NCBI GenBank assembly: GCA_020026275.1
Contig: JAHHQQ010000024.1
Location: 1 to 27,160 of the forward strand
Reading direction: 5' to 3'
Source: Bacteroidales bacterium
GTDB taxonomy: Bacteria; Bacteroidota; Bacteroidia; Bacteroidales; UBA932
DNA: 27,160 nucleotides
Shown: positions 14,801-23,156 of the stretch, one piece after another
Layout: each line of letters starts with the position of its first letter
Position numbering within the stretch: the first letter of the stretch is position 1
The notes under the pieces: generated by a model
What the model was told of the DNA's origin: nothing
Database searches by the model: none
The model's input: the letters and a program-made list of their open reading frames with translations, nothing else
Made by a program: the position numbers and the translations under genes

Positions 14801-16015
14801 TTATGTATGCGATTGGAGGGTTCTTCCTGGATAGGCCTTCAAACCAGCTTCAAGAATGTCCAGAGCTTTTTCCAGTTCTGGAATTTCCAGAACATATGCA
14901 ATTCTTGCATGATTCTTTCCCTTCCACGGAGTCTTGTAGAAGGAAGCGGCAGGCGTGACCATCGTCGTTTCGTTGTTGATACGGAAATGTTCGAGCATCC
15001 AGCGGGCAAATTTTTCAGTATCATCGACAGGCAACTCTGCAATGGTGTAGAAGGCACCCATAGGAAGTGGTGTGAACACGCCTTCCATTTGATTGAGACG
15101 CTGAATCATATAGTCTCTCCTCTTGATATATTCTTCTTTTACTGTCGTGAAATATTCTTGAGGGGTATCCAAAGCTCCAATTGCTGCATATTGGCCAAGA
15201 ACTGGTGGACACAGTCGAGCTTGTGCATATTTCATGGCGGCAGTCATTACTTCTTTATTATGTGAGACAATGCAACCGATACGTGCGCCACACAGATTGT
15301 ATCGCTTGGAAACAGAATCGACTAAGATGACATTCTGATCCAAATCCGGAATGTTCATGGCTGAGAAATAAGGTTCATCTGTATAGCAGAATTCGCGATA
15401 AACTTCGTCAGAAATCAAAAACAGGTCATGTTTCCGGGCAATTTCTCCGAGTGCGAGCATACTTTCTCTGGAATAAAGGGTGCCGGTTGGATTGCCTGGA
15501 TTACAAATCAAGATTGCCTTGGTCTTTGGGGTGATCGCCTTTTCGAATTCTTCCATTGGGGGGATTTGAAAACCATTCCTGATGTCTGTCGAGATAGCTT
15601 TTAAGGTAATTTCATTCAAAAAGGCGAAGGTGTTGTAGTTGGTATAGAAAGGCTCCAACACAATGACTTCATCACCGGCATTGCAGGTGATTTCCAATGA
15701 CATAAGGACGCTTTCACTACCTGCTACAGTTACCAGTAGTTCTGGAACTTTGATGTTTATTCCGATTTTCTTGTAGTATTTGTTGACAAGTCCTTCACGT
15801 AATTCCATCAATCCTGCAGAATTGGTATAGGAAACATTTCGCATCTTCAGATTTCTGACGGCTTCCATGCAGCAGTTGGGGGAAGTGATGTCCGGTTGTC
15901 CGATGTTGAGGTGGTATACTTTGACTCCTTCCTTTTTTGCCGAATCAGCAAGTGGAACGAGTTTTCTGATGGCAGATGCCGGCATCTGCTGAGCTTTTGA
16001 TGAAATACTAGCCAT
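14801..16015 (-). CDS. Pyridoxal-phosphate aminotransferase, class I (aspartate aminotransferase-like)
   Basis: A 404-residue cytoplasmic fold-type I aminotransferase. The start at the ATG 16015 was chosen because the longer frame opens on TTG two codons upstream. Motifs: YHLNIGQPD (35-42), NPGNPTG (172-178), SDEVYREF with Asp203 binding the pyridine nitrogen, the PLP-lysine Lys237 in SVSKRYNLCGARIG, and Arg245. The C-terminal substrate-carboxylate arginine (ARIAY) is present. Amino-acid specificity (Asp, Tyr/Phe or other) cannot be told from these motifs. It has its own TATCTTTG promoter box and lies behind the infB terminator, so it is likely transcribed alone. Confidence 0.88.
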   Translation of the reverse strand: MASISSKAQQMPASAIRKLVPLADSAKKEGVKVYHLNIGQPDITSPNCCMEAVRNLKMRNVSYTNSAGLMELREGLVNKYYKKIGINIKVPELLVTVAGSESVLMSLEITCNAGDEVIVLEPFYTNYNTFAFLNEITLKAISTDIRNGFQIPPMEEFEKAITPKTKAILICNPGNPTGTLYSRESMLALGEIARKHDLFLISDEVYREFCYTDEPYFSAMNIPDLDQNVILVDSVSKRYNLCGARIGCIVSHNKEVMTAAMKYAQARLCPPVLGQYAAIGALDTPQEYFTTVKEEYIKRRDYMIQRLNQMEGVFTPLPMGAFYTIAELPVDDTEKFARWMLEHFRINNETTMVTPAASFYKTPWKGKNHARIAYVLEIPELEKALDILEAGLKAYPGRTLQSHT

Positions 16016-16050
16016 AGTCAAGTATCAGTATTTTGAAATTAATATCTAAC

Positions 16051-16058
16051 CAAAGATA
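16051..16058 (-). promoter_or_regulatory. Putative -7 box for the aminotransferase gene
   Basis: The minus strand reads TATCTTTG, 36 bases before the ATG at 16015. It is just downstream of the infB terminator, which fits an independent transcript. Confidence 0.55.
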
Positions 16059-16073
16059 GTGCGAATATAATAA

Positions 16074-16109
16074 GAAATCGGGTCAATGTAACTACATTGA
16101 CCCGATTTC
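16074..16109 (-). terminator. Intrinsic terminator of rimP-nusA-infB
   Basis: A 17-bp perfect inverted repeat (16074-16090 with 16093-16109) with a 2-base centre, so the real loop opens to about 4 bases or more. On the minus strand it is followed by a T/A-rich tail. It begins 26 bases after the infB stop codon. Confidence 0.85.
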
Positions 16110-16134
16110 CATATCATGAAAAGGTGGAAACCTC

Positions 16135-19100
16135 TTACAATGTCCTTTTGATTTCTACGATGTTAAATGCTTCAATTACATCCCCGTCCTTGATATCGTT
16201 GTAATTTTCGATGCCCAGACCGCACTCCATTCCGGAAGTGACCTCCTTGGCATCGTCTTTGCCACGTTTGAGAGAAGAAAGCTGGCCGGTGTAGACTACG
16301 ATACCGTCTCTGATCAGACGTACTTTCGCATTTTTGACCATCTTTCCTTCCTTGATCAGACAGCCTGCAATGGTTCCCACCTTGGAAATCTTGAAGGTCT
16401 GCTTGACATAGGCGGTTGCGGTAACCTCTTCTTTCTTCTCTGGTTCCAGCATACCCTCGATACCGTCAGTAACTTCATTGATGGCATCGTAGATGATGGA
16501 GTAGAGTCGGATTTCGATACCCTCTTTCTCAGCCATGTTACGTGCTTCAGCGGAAGGACGTACCTGGAAGCCGATGATGACGGCATCAGAAGCGGTCGCC
16601 AACATGACATCGGATTCAGAAATGGCACCGACAGCCTTGTGGATGACATTCACATGGATCTCTTCTGTAGAAAGTTTGATCAGTGAGTCAGACAAGGCCT
16701 CGACAGAACCGTCCACATCACCTTTGACAATGATGTTGAGTTCCTTGAAGTTGCCGATGGCGATACGACGTCCGATTTCTTCGAGAGTCATGTGCTTCTG
16801 GGTCTTGATGCCCTGGATACGGAGCAACTGCTCACGTTTGTTGGCAATGGACTTGGCCTCTTTTTCATCGGTCATGATATTGAACTTCTCGCCTGCACTT
16901 GGCGCACCGTTCAGACCGAGGATGGAAACTGGTGTGGAAGGACCTGCTTCATCGACATTCTGTCCACGTTCGTTCATCATGGCTTTGATTCTGCCGTAGT
17001 AGCTGCCGCAAAGCATCATGTCTCCCTTGTGTACGGTTCCGTTCTGGACCAGGATGGTGGCCAGATAACCTCTGCCCTTGTCCAGAGAAGACTCGATGAC
17101 GGCACCGGTTCCCAATTTCTTGGGATTGGCCTTCAGATCCATCATTTCTGTTTCCAGCAGAACTTTGTCAAGCAGCTTGTCCACATTGAGCCCCTGCTTT
17201 GCAGAAATTTCCTGGCACTGATATTTTCCGCCCCAAGCCTCTGTCAGGATGTTCATCTGTGACAGCTGCTGGTAGATTTTCTCAGGATGGGCGCCTGGCT
17301 TGTCAATCTTGTTGATGGCAAACACCATAGGGACATTTGCCGCTTGGGCGTGGTTGATGGCCTCGATGGTCTGTGGCATTACGGCATCATCCGCAGCGAT
17401 GATGATGATGGCCAAGTCAGTCAGCTGGGCGCCTCTCGCACGCATGGCAGTAAAGGCCTCATGACCAGGAGTATCCAGGAAGGTGATTCTGCTTCCGTTC
17501 TTCAGGACCACATTGTAGGCACCGATATGCTGGGTGATGCCACCGGCCTCGCCGGCAATCACGTTGGCATTTCTGATATGGTCAAGGAGAGAAGTTTTAC
17601 CGTGGTCAACATGTCCCATGACGGTCACGATCGGCGGTCTTGATACGAGATCCTCTTCGTTGTCGATTTCCTCGTTTTCCTGATTGATTTCTTGGGTCAG
17701 TTCCGCTGTGACGAAGTCTACCTTGTAGCCGAATTCTTCCGCTACGAGAACCAAAGCTTCAGCATCCAGTCTCTGGTTGATGGAAACCATCAGACCCAGA
17801 TTCAGACAGGCACCGATTACCTTGTTCACAGGAGTGTTGTTCATCAAGACAGCCAGATCATTGACAGTCACGAATTCAGTCACTTTCAGGACTTTCTTCT
17901 CCGCATTCTCTTTCTGGAGCTCCTCCTGCATTTTCTGGGAAGCGAGTTCACGTTTCTCCTTTCTATATTTTGCACCGAAGTTGCTCTTTTTGTTGTCATT
18001 CATGCGGGCATACGTCTCTTTCACCTGTTTCTGGATTTCCTTCTGCAGCTCCTCCTCCTCGGCCTCTGTCATGGCAGGTTTGAATTTCTCATTCCTGTTT
18101 CTCCTTCTGCCCCTGTTCGCATTCTGAGCATTTCTTTCGTTGTTGTTCCTGTTTTCGCGGCTGTCTTTGTTTTTCTTGGAATTGCCGTTCTTCTTGTCGT
18201 CTGCATCCACCTTGTTGATGTCCACTTTCTGGCTGTTTCGGTTGATGCGCTCTCTCTTCTTGTTCTTGCTCTTTTTAGGTTCGAATTGGGATAGATCTAC
18301 TTTGCCGACAATTTTCAGACCAGTGTGTTCGTCCTCTTCTTCTGTCTTGGCGGAAGCGGCCTTTTTTAATTTGTGCTCTGCCTTGAGTTTGGCTTTGTCC
18401 TCATAAGGGTTGAACTCATTGTTCTGTTTTGTTTCTTTTAGAGCATTCTTCATTTGCTTCTTGTGATTTTTGGACGCTGGGGTAGGGGCGTCTGTGTCTT
18501 GTATTTCAGCTTCTTTGTGCTCTTTTTCCTCCACCTGTGGAGCAGCTTCATTCTTTTCTTCCATGGCAGGGGTCTGTTCTTCTACTTTTTCAGCAATTGG
18601 AGCAGGAATTTCTTTTTTGACTGGTTCTGCCTGTATGGATTCCATTTTAGGCTCGCTGGCAGGTACTGGTGCATCTGAAGCAGGCTCAACAGCATTTGTC
18701 ATTTCAGCGACTGGCTCTACCATGACGGTTGCGGTCGCTTCTGGTTGAGGTGCAGGAGCCGGTTCTTCTGCAACGTCTGGCACTGCAGGTTTTTCCTGAG
18801 GCTGTTCTATAGGAGCGGGTTCAGCCTTCTCCTCTTTTTCAGGAAGGTTGGATGACAGACCGACGTTCTTGATGATGGTCTCATTGGTCGGGTCCTCTTC
18901 TTCTTCGTTCTGATGCTTGCTGCTCTTCTCAATGATTTCCTTCATTTTGATATCCACTTTGGCTGCTTCCTGCTTTGCCTTGAGGTCGTCACCGAACTTC
19001 TTTTCAATTGCAGGAAGGTACTGGTCAGATACCTTCAGGTTTGGATTGACATCTTCAATGCCAGCCCCTTTCTCGTTAAGAAAATCAACCAAGGTCTGAA

Positions 19101-19149
19101 GTCCTATATTGTATTGTCTTGTTAATTTATTTAATCTTATTTCTGCCAT
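16135..19149 (-). CDS. infB: Translation initiation factor IF-2
   Basis: A 1004-residue GTPase that brings fMet-tRNA to the 30S subunit and promotes subunit joining. The N-terminus (1-50, RLNKLTRQYNIGLQTLVDFL) is the small IF2-N domain. Residues of about 80-240 are Glu/Pro/Ala-rich and 240-400 Lys/Asn/Arg-rich linkers, with runs such as ENRNNNERNAQNANRGRRR. The G domain starts near 505: G1 GHVDHGKT (512-519), then DTPGHEAF (G3), NKID (G4) and the SAK of ISAKQ (G5). Domains II, III and the C-terminal fMet-tRNA-binding domain follow to the end. The ATG at 19149 has a purine-rich AAAGGGG upstream, the most Shine-Dalgarno-like site noted in the window. The gap to nusA is 34 bases. Confidence 0.97.
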   Translation of the reverse strand: MAEIRLNKLTRQYNIGLQTLVDFLNEKGAGIEDVNPNLKVSDQYLPAIEKKFGDDLKAKQEAAKVDIKMKEIIEKSSKHQNEEEEDPTNETIIKNVGLSSNLPEKEEKAEPAPIEQPQEKPAVPDVAEEPAPAPQPEATATVMVEPVAEMTNAVEPASDAPVPASEPKMESIQAEPVKKEIPAPIAEKVEEQTPAMEEKNEAAPQVEEKEHKEAEIQDTDAPTPASKNHKKQMKNALKETKQNNEFNPYEDKAKLKAEHKLKKAASAKTEEEDEHTGLKIVGKVDLSQFEPKKSKNKKRERINRNSQKVDINKVDADDKKNGNSKKNKDSRENRNNNERNAQNANRGRRRNRNEKFKPAMTEAEEEELQKEIQKQVKETYARMNDNKKSNFGAKYRKEKRELASQKMQEELQKENAEKKVLKVTEFVTVNDLAVLMNNTPVNKVIGACLNLGLMVSINQRLDAEALVLVAEEFGYKVDFVTAELTQEINQENEEIDNEEDLVSRPPIVTVMGHVDHGKTSLLDHIRNANVIAGEAGGITQHIGAYNVVLKNGSRITFLDTPGHEAFTAMRARGAQLTDLAIIIIAADDAVMPQTIEAINHAQAANVPMVFAINKIDKPGAHPEKIYQQLSQMNILTEAWGGKYQCQEISAKQGLNVDKLLDKVLLETEMMDLKANPKKLGTGAVIESSLDKGRGYLATILVQNGTVHKGDMMLCGSYYGRIKAMMNERGQNVDEAGPSTPVSILGLNGAPSAGEKFNIMTDEKEAKSIANKREQLLRIQGIKTQKHMTLEEIGRRIAIGNFKELNIIVKGDVDGSVEALSDSLIKLSTEEIHVNVIHKAVGAISESDVMLATASDAVIIGFQVRPSAEARNMAEKEGIEIRLYSIIYDAINEVTDGIEGMLEPEKKEEVTATAYVKQTFKISKVGTIAGCLIKEGKMVKNAKVRLIRDGIVVYTGQLSSLKRGKDDAKEVTSGMECGLGIENYNDIKDGDVIEAFNIVEIKRTL

Positions 19150-19183
19150 AAATACCCCTTTATGTTAATATTCCAAATAATAA

Positions 19184-20452
19184 TTAGTCCTCAAATTCAG
19201 ATTTGAGAATTCGGCGGACTTCTGCTACAGTCTCGTCTTCCAGATCCGCTCTGACAGCGATATCTTCAGGAGAAAGTGCCAGAACGCTCTTGGCGGTGTC
19301 GCATCCGATGCTCTGCAGCTTCTCGATGATCCAATCATCGATTTCGTTGCTGAACTCGCTCAGCAGCACATCCTCTTCCTCTTCGCCGGCCACATTTTCA
19401 GTGCTCTTCGGGATATCTCTCCAGACCTCAATCTCACGGCCTACGAGAAGGCTGGCCAACTTGATGTTGCAGCCGCCTTTACCGATACCTTTCTTCACTT
19501 CTTCAGGTTTCATGTAAACCTTGATCTTGTCTTCTTCGTTGCCCAAGATGATGCTGGAAATCTCTGCCGGATTCAAAGCTCTTTGGATGAGGAGGGAAGT
19601 GTTGTTGGTCCACTGGAGAACGTCAATGTTCTCGTTTCTCAGTTCACGAACGATGCCGATGATACGGGAACCTTTGACACCGATACAAGCTCCGATCGGA
19701 TCAATCCTGTCGTCATAGGACTCAACAGCAACTTTGGCTCTTTCACCTGGGATGCGGACCACTTTCTTGATGGTGATGAGACCGTCGTAGATTTCAGGCA
19801 CTTCTTGCTCGAACAGCTTTACAAGGAACTCGTTGGAAGTTCTGGAAAGGACAATGTAAGGAGTGGTATTGTTCTTCATCTCCACATTCTTGATGATTGC
19901 CTTTACTGTATCGTTCTTCTTGAAATGCTCGCCTGGAATCTGTTCTGATTTAGGCAGTCTCAGTTCGTTGCCTTCCTCGTCCAGAATAAGGACTTCCTTG
20001 GCCCAGGTCTGGTAAACTTCACCTGTAAAGATTTCACCGATCTTTTCCTTGTACTTGTTGTATAGATTGGCTTTCTCAATATCCATGATACGCCCCTGAA
20101 GATTCTGGCGGATATTCAGGATGCCACGTCTTCCGAAATCTTTGAGTTCCACCTTCTTGGTGAAGGTTTCTCCGATTTCGTAGTCATCGTCGCCTTGTGC
20201 GGCCAGTTGCTCCAATGAAATCTGGGTGTTCGGATTTTCCACCTCTTCCACGACTTCAAGGTTCTGGTAGATTTCGCAATCTCCCTTGTCAACATTGATG
20301 ATCACGTCGAAATTGTCTGCGGAACCGAATGTCTTGGCGAGCTGGGTCATGAACACATCTCTGAGTACACCCATCATGATGGGCCTGTCAATCTCTTTCT
20401 CATCTTTGAAAGATGCGAAAGCTGTTTTAAGATCAATTTTCTCTGAATCCAT
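19184..20452 (-). CDS. nusA: Transcription termination/antitermination factor NusA
   Basis: A 422-residue RNA-polymerase-associated factor that modulates pausing, termination and antitermination. Domains in order: the polymerase-binding N-terminal domain (1-130), S1 (about 138-204, starting GEIFTGEVYQTW), KH1 (about 225-290 with GACIGVKGSR at 254-263) and KH2 (GIGKGGCNIKLA). An acidic stretch (EEEED) leads to a C-terminal helix-hairpin-helix-like repeat (CDTAKSVLALSPEDI). The two E. coli-type acidic repeats are reduced to about one. It lies in the conserved order rimP-nusA-infB, 17 bases after rimP. Confidence 0.96.
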   Translation of the reverse strand: MDSEKIDLKTAFASFKDEKEIDRPIMMGVLRDVFMTQLAKTFGSADNFDVIINVDKGDCEIYQNLEVVEEVENPNTQISLEQLAAQGDDDYEIGETFTKKVELKDFGRRGILNIRQNLQGRIMDIEKANLYNKYKEKIGEIFTGEVYQTWAKEVLILDEEGNELRLPKSEQIPGEHFKKNDTVKAIIKNVEMKNNTTPYIVLSRTSNEFLVKLFEQEVPEIYDGLITIKKVVRIPGERAKVAVESYDDRIDPIGACIGVKGSRIIGIVRELRNENIDVLQWTNNTSLLIQRALNPAEISSIILGNEEDKIKVYMKPEEVKKGIGKGGCNIKLASLLVGREIEVWRDIPKSTENVAGEEEEDVLLSEFSNEIDDWIIEKLQSIGCDTAKSVLALSPEDIAVRADLEDETVAEVRRILKSEFED

Positions 20453-20469
20453 TTTTATTTGTTTTATTT

Positions 20470-20937
20470 TTATTCAAATACGATATGCGGGGTGACCGCA
20501 TTGATTTCCTCGAAAGTGAAAGAGTCCAAATGCTCTACCATTTCCTTTTTCTTTTTTCCTTCTACCGTTTCTTTCGCGCTGTACCTTAAGGAAATGCCAT
20601 TTTCATCAGCATTTTCCAAGATGCCAATCAACTTCTTGCCGCCCTTGACCAGAACTTCCACTTCGGAGCCGATGGCCTTGGTGTATTGTTTCAACACCTT
20701 GAACGGCTGGTCCAATCCGGCAGATGTGACGGTCAGGGAATAATCTTCCTGGTCCCTGTCAAAAATTTCCAGAAATGCGTCATTGACTGCGACGCAGTCA
20801 TCCATTTCCACAATACCTTCTTCTGATTCCATGCTGAGGACGATGTCGTTGTCTGCACTGACGGTGACATCTACAATGAAACATCCTCTCTGTGTGATGA
20901 TGTCCTGAATTTCTTTTCTGATAGCAGATGCTTGCAT
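20470..20937 (-). CDS. rimP: Ribosome maturation factor RimP
   Basis: A 155-residue protein needed for 30S subunit assembly. The start at 20937 (MQASAIRKEIQDII) gives the usual length of about 155; the frame stays open upstream but crosses the promoter. Family marks are a DVTVSADNDIVLSMESEEG strand region, VNDAFLEIFDR in the middle, and LTVTSAGLDQPF, the variant of the RimP VSSPGLDRPL motif. The C-terminal SH3-like half contains GILENADENGISLRY. It is the first gene of the nusA-infB operon. A leader of about 55 bases with a possible hairpin precedes it. Confidence 0.93.
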   Translation of the reverse strand: MQASAIRKEIQDIITQRGCFIVDVTVSADNDIVLSMESEEGIVEMDDCVAVNDAFLEIFDRDQEDYSLTVTSAGLDQPFKVLKQYTKAIGSEVEVLVKGGKKLIGILENADENGISLRYSAKETVEGKKKKEMVEHLDSFTFEEINAVTPHIVFE

Positions 20938-20960
20938 ATATGTGACGTATCTATATGAAA

Positions 20961-20986
20961 GATAGGGAAGACCCTGCTCCCCTATC
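20961..20986 (-). other. Possible hairpin in the rimP leader
   Basis: GATAGGG at 20961-20967 pairs with CCCTATC at 20980-20986 around a 12-base loop. It falls between the predicted transcript start (near 20993) and the rimP ATG at 20937. The stem is only 7 bp, so it may be chance. It has no T run and is not a terminator. Confidence 0.35.
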
Positions 20987-20999
20987 ACTCTAACACTTG

Positions 21000-21007
21000 C
21001 AAAGATA
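21000..21007 (-). promoter_or_regulatory. Putative -7 box for rimP-nusA-infB
   Basis: The minus strand reads TATCTTTG (TAnnTTTG), 62 bases before the rimP ATG. No -33 TTG is seen at the expected spacing. The 189-base gap to lpxD holds this box, the possible leader hairpin and A/T-rich DNA. Confidence 0.5.
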
Positions 21008-21126
21008 AGAATATTTTGCGTAAATAAAAAAAATCGCGGTATATAGTTGAGAATATGTTTATTTGACTTCAATAATTCATAGAAAAGTGCTTACTTTGTA
21101 AAAGTTAAACAATAAGGAATATTATT

Positions 21127-22122
21127 ATGGAATTTTCAGCTAGACAACTGGCTAAGGTCCTGAATGGAACAGTGGATGGCAATCCGGAGGCAACTGCGAC
21201 TGGTTTTGCGAAGATTGAACATGGCAAACCCGGCAAGCTCTGTTTTTTTGCCAATCCAAAATATGAAGAATATGTCTATACCTGCAAGGCATCCATCCTG
21301 CTTGTCAAGGATGATTTCAAGCCTTCCGCAGATGTGACCCCGACCATGATCAGAGTAGCTGATCCGTATACTGCCATAGCAGATCTTCTCAAATATGTCA
21401 CTGTACAGAAACGTACTTACCGCAGTTACAGAGGAGCCGGCTCTATCCGTAGGTGGACGTCCAAGATTGGCAAGAAGGTCTATTTGGGGGAACATTCTTA
21501 TGTCGGCCGCCGTTCTGAAATCGGCGACTACACTAAAATCTATGAAAATGTCACGGTTGCCGATGATGTCAAGATCGGAAAATATTGCATTATTTATCCG
21601 GGTGTCAGCATCTATGCCGGTACCATCATTGGAGATAACGTCATTATCCATTCCAATGCTGTCATCGGATCGGACGGTTTCGGCAATGCTCCTCAGAAGG
21701 ATGGTACTTGGGAGAAGATTGAACATATCGGCAATGTCATTGTTGGCGACAATGTGGAAATCGGTGCCTGCACGACCATTGACCGTTCAGAAATGGAATC
21801 CACAATCATTGGCGACGGCGTGAAGATTGACAATCTTTGTCAGATTGCTCACAATGTGGAAATCGGTGAGAACACCGTGATGGCCGCTCAATGTGGTATC
21901 GCCGGTTCAACCAAGATAGGAAAGAATTGTATTATAGCTGGCCAGGTAGGTATCGCCGGTCATCTCCATATTGCAGACAAGACCACTCTAGCTGCTCAGT
22001 GTGGCATCATGAGTGACATCAAGGAATCCGGTAAAGTGCTGATGGGAACTCCTGGTTTGCCGATACGCGACTATTTCAGAAGTTATGCCCATTTCAAGGC
22101 TCAAGGCAACCGGTCCAAGTAA
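21127..22122 (+). CDS. lpxD: UDP-3-O-acylglucosamine N-acyltransferase LpxD
   Basis: A 331-residue cytoplasmic acyltransferase that adds the N-linked 3-hydroxyacyl chain in the third step of lipid A synthesis, using 3-hydroxyacyl-ACP. The N-terminal uridine-binding domain contains GKLCFFANPKYEEY (37-50). The centre is a left-handed beta helix of hexapeptide repeats (about 112-300). The catalytic histidine is His242 in IAHNVEIGENT, and GSDGFG at 181-186 is a family mark. Upstream, TTACTTTG at 21091-21098 is one base off a -7 box. A weak hairpin follows at 22130-22155, after which lpxC has its own promoter. Confidence 0.96.
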   Translation: MEFSARQLAKVLNGTVDGNPEATATGFAKIEHGKPGKLCFFANPKYEEYVYTCKASILLVKDDFKPSADVTPTMIRVADPYTAIADLLKYVTVQKRTYRSYRGAGSIRRWTSKIGKKVYLGEHSYVGRRSEIGDYTKIYENVTVADDVKIGKYCIIYPGVSIYAGTIIGDNVIIHSNAVIGSDGFGNAPQKDGTWEKIEHIGNVIVGDNVEIGACTTIDRSEMESTIIGDGVKIDNLCQIAHNVEIGENTVMAAQCGIAGSTKIGKNCIIAGQVGIAGHLHIADKTTLAAQCGIMSDIKESGKVLMGTPGLPIRDYFRSYAHFKAQGNRSK

Positions 22123-22129
22123 CATTTAT

Positions 22130-22155
22130 CAATATCCGGTCCTTGAGGGATATTG
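22130..22155 (+). terminator. Weak hairpin after lpxD
   Basis: An 8-bp inverted repeat (22130-22137 with 22148-22155) around a 10-base loop, followed by TTTCTTG, 8 bases after the lpxD stop. The stem is A/T-rich, so it would act at best as a partial terminator before the lpxC promoter. Confidence 0.4.
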
Positions 22156-22172
22156 TTTCTTGAGGTGAAATA

Positions 22173-22203
22173 TTGTATATTTTCGCCATTTTCGCTATAT
22201 TTG
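22173..22203 (+). promoter_or_regulatory. Bacteroidota-type promoter of lpxC-lpxA
   Basis: TTG at 22173-22175 and TATATTTG at 22196-22203 are separated by 20 bases, one of the two best -33/-7 matches in the window. The predicted leader to the ATG at 22235 is about 25 bases. Confidence 0.65.
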
Positions 22204-22234
22204 CAAACCCAAAATAACGAATATATTGCAATTC

Positions 22235-23140
22235 ATGCAACAAAGAACATTAATAAGCGCTTGTAGTTTTGAAGGCAAAGGCCTTCATACAGGTCGGGTA
22301 TCCCGGATGAAGGTGCTTCCTGCTCCTGCAAATTCAGGAATCGTCTTCCATCGTACGGACCTCGGTCCTGGTGCCTTTATCCGTGCTGTAGCAGAGAATG
22401 TCACTTCCACGGCCAGAAGTACCACTATTTCTTCTGGAGAAGTGTCTGTCACGACCATTGAACATCTCATGTCCGCCTTGTTCGGGCTGGGAATTGACAA
22501 TGCCATTATAGAAATCAATAATGTGGAAGTCCCTATTCTTGATGGAAGCTCAAGTTGTTACATCAGGGCATTTGAAGGGAATTCGAAGGAACTTGAAGCG
22601 GAAAGGAAATTTATAAATATAGACAAGGCATTGGAAATCAAGGATGAGAAGACGGGGTCCTGGGTCAGGATTGAACCGGCGGACCATCCTGTTTTTGACA
22701 TTACGGTTGATTTTCACTCCAATGTGTTGGGTGTGCAGACGGCCCACTGGGATATGGATGTGGATTATGCCAAGGAAATCGGAGTTTGCCGTACCTTTGT
22801 ATTTTTCCACGAAATCGAATATCTTTTCTCCAACAATCTGATCAAGGGAGGTGATGTGGACAATGCCATTGTCATTGTCGAACATCCGGTTTCTGCAGAG
22901 ACTCTTGAAAGAATGTCAGCCCTGTTCAACAGACCTGCCCTCAAAATTACAGGGAACGGTTATCTTGATAACCTGAAACTTCATTTCCCAAATGAATGTG
23001 GAAGACACAAGATGCTGGACATGTTAGGGGACATGTCGCTTGTCGGCTCTTATTTGAATGCCCACATCACTGCTTTCAAGCCGGGGCACACTATCAATAC
23101 AAACATGGCCAAGAAGCTGCGCGCTTGCCTTGGTCAATAA
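22235..23140 (+). CDS. lpxC: UDP-3-O-acyl-N-acetylglucosamine deacetylase LpxC, not fused to FabZ
   Basis: A 301-residue zinc amidase for the committed step of lipid A synthesis. The ATG at 22235 was preferred to an in-frame TTG at 22226. Active-site residues are all present: Glu76-His77 in TIEHLMSA, zinc ligands His258 and Asp262 in GRHKMLDMLGD, and His285 in KPGHTIN. The opening SFEGKGLHTG is typical. The protein stops at LRACLGQ, just after the LpxC fold. In Bacteroides and many relatives the gene continues into a FabZ domain (total about 460 residues); here a stop codon and a 16-base gap lead straight to lpxA. FabZ is supplied by a separate gene at 8311-8766. Confidence 0.96.
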   Translation: MQQRTLISACSFEGKGLHTGRVSRMKVLPAPANSGIVFHRTDLGPGAFIRAVAENVTSTARSTTISSGEVSVTTIEHLMSALFGLGIDNAIIEINNVEVPILDGSSSCYIRAFEGNSKELEAERKFINIDKALEIKDEKTGSWVRIEPADHPVFDITVDFHSNVLGVQTAHWDMDVDYAKEIGVCRTFVFFHEIEYLFSNNLIKGGDVDNAIVIVEHPVSAETLERMSALFNRPALKITGNGYLDNLKLHFPNECGRHKMLDMLGDMSLVGSYLNAHITAFKPGHTINTNMAKKLRACLGQ

Positions 23141-23156
23141 AATATCATTTACGTAT

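Noticed and set aside
16016..16021. TTG start for the aminotransferase
   Set aside because: An ATG two codons in is the more likely start and costs no conserved sequence.
17692..18294. 200-residue plus-strand frame, hydrophobic
   Set aside because: It is the reverse complement of the Lys/Asn/Glu-rich linker of infB, which gives Leu/Phe-rich nonsense in reverse and mimics membrane protein sequence.
23058..23156. N-terminal extension of LpxA
   Set aside because: It is encoded inside lpxC; the ATG at 23157 gives the normal LpxA opening.
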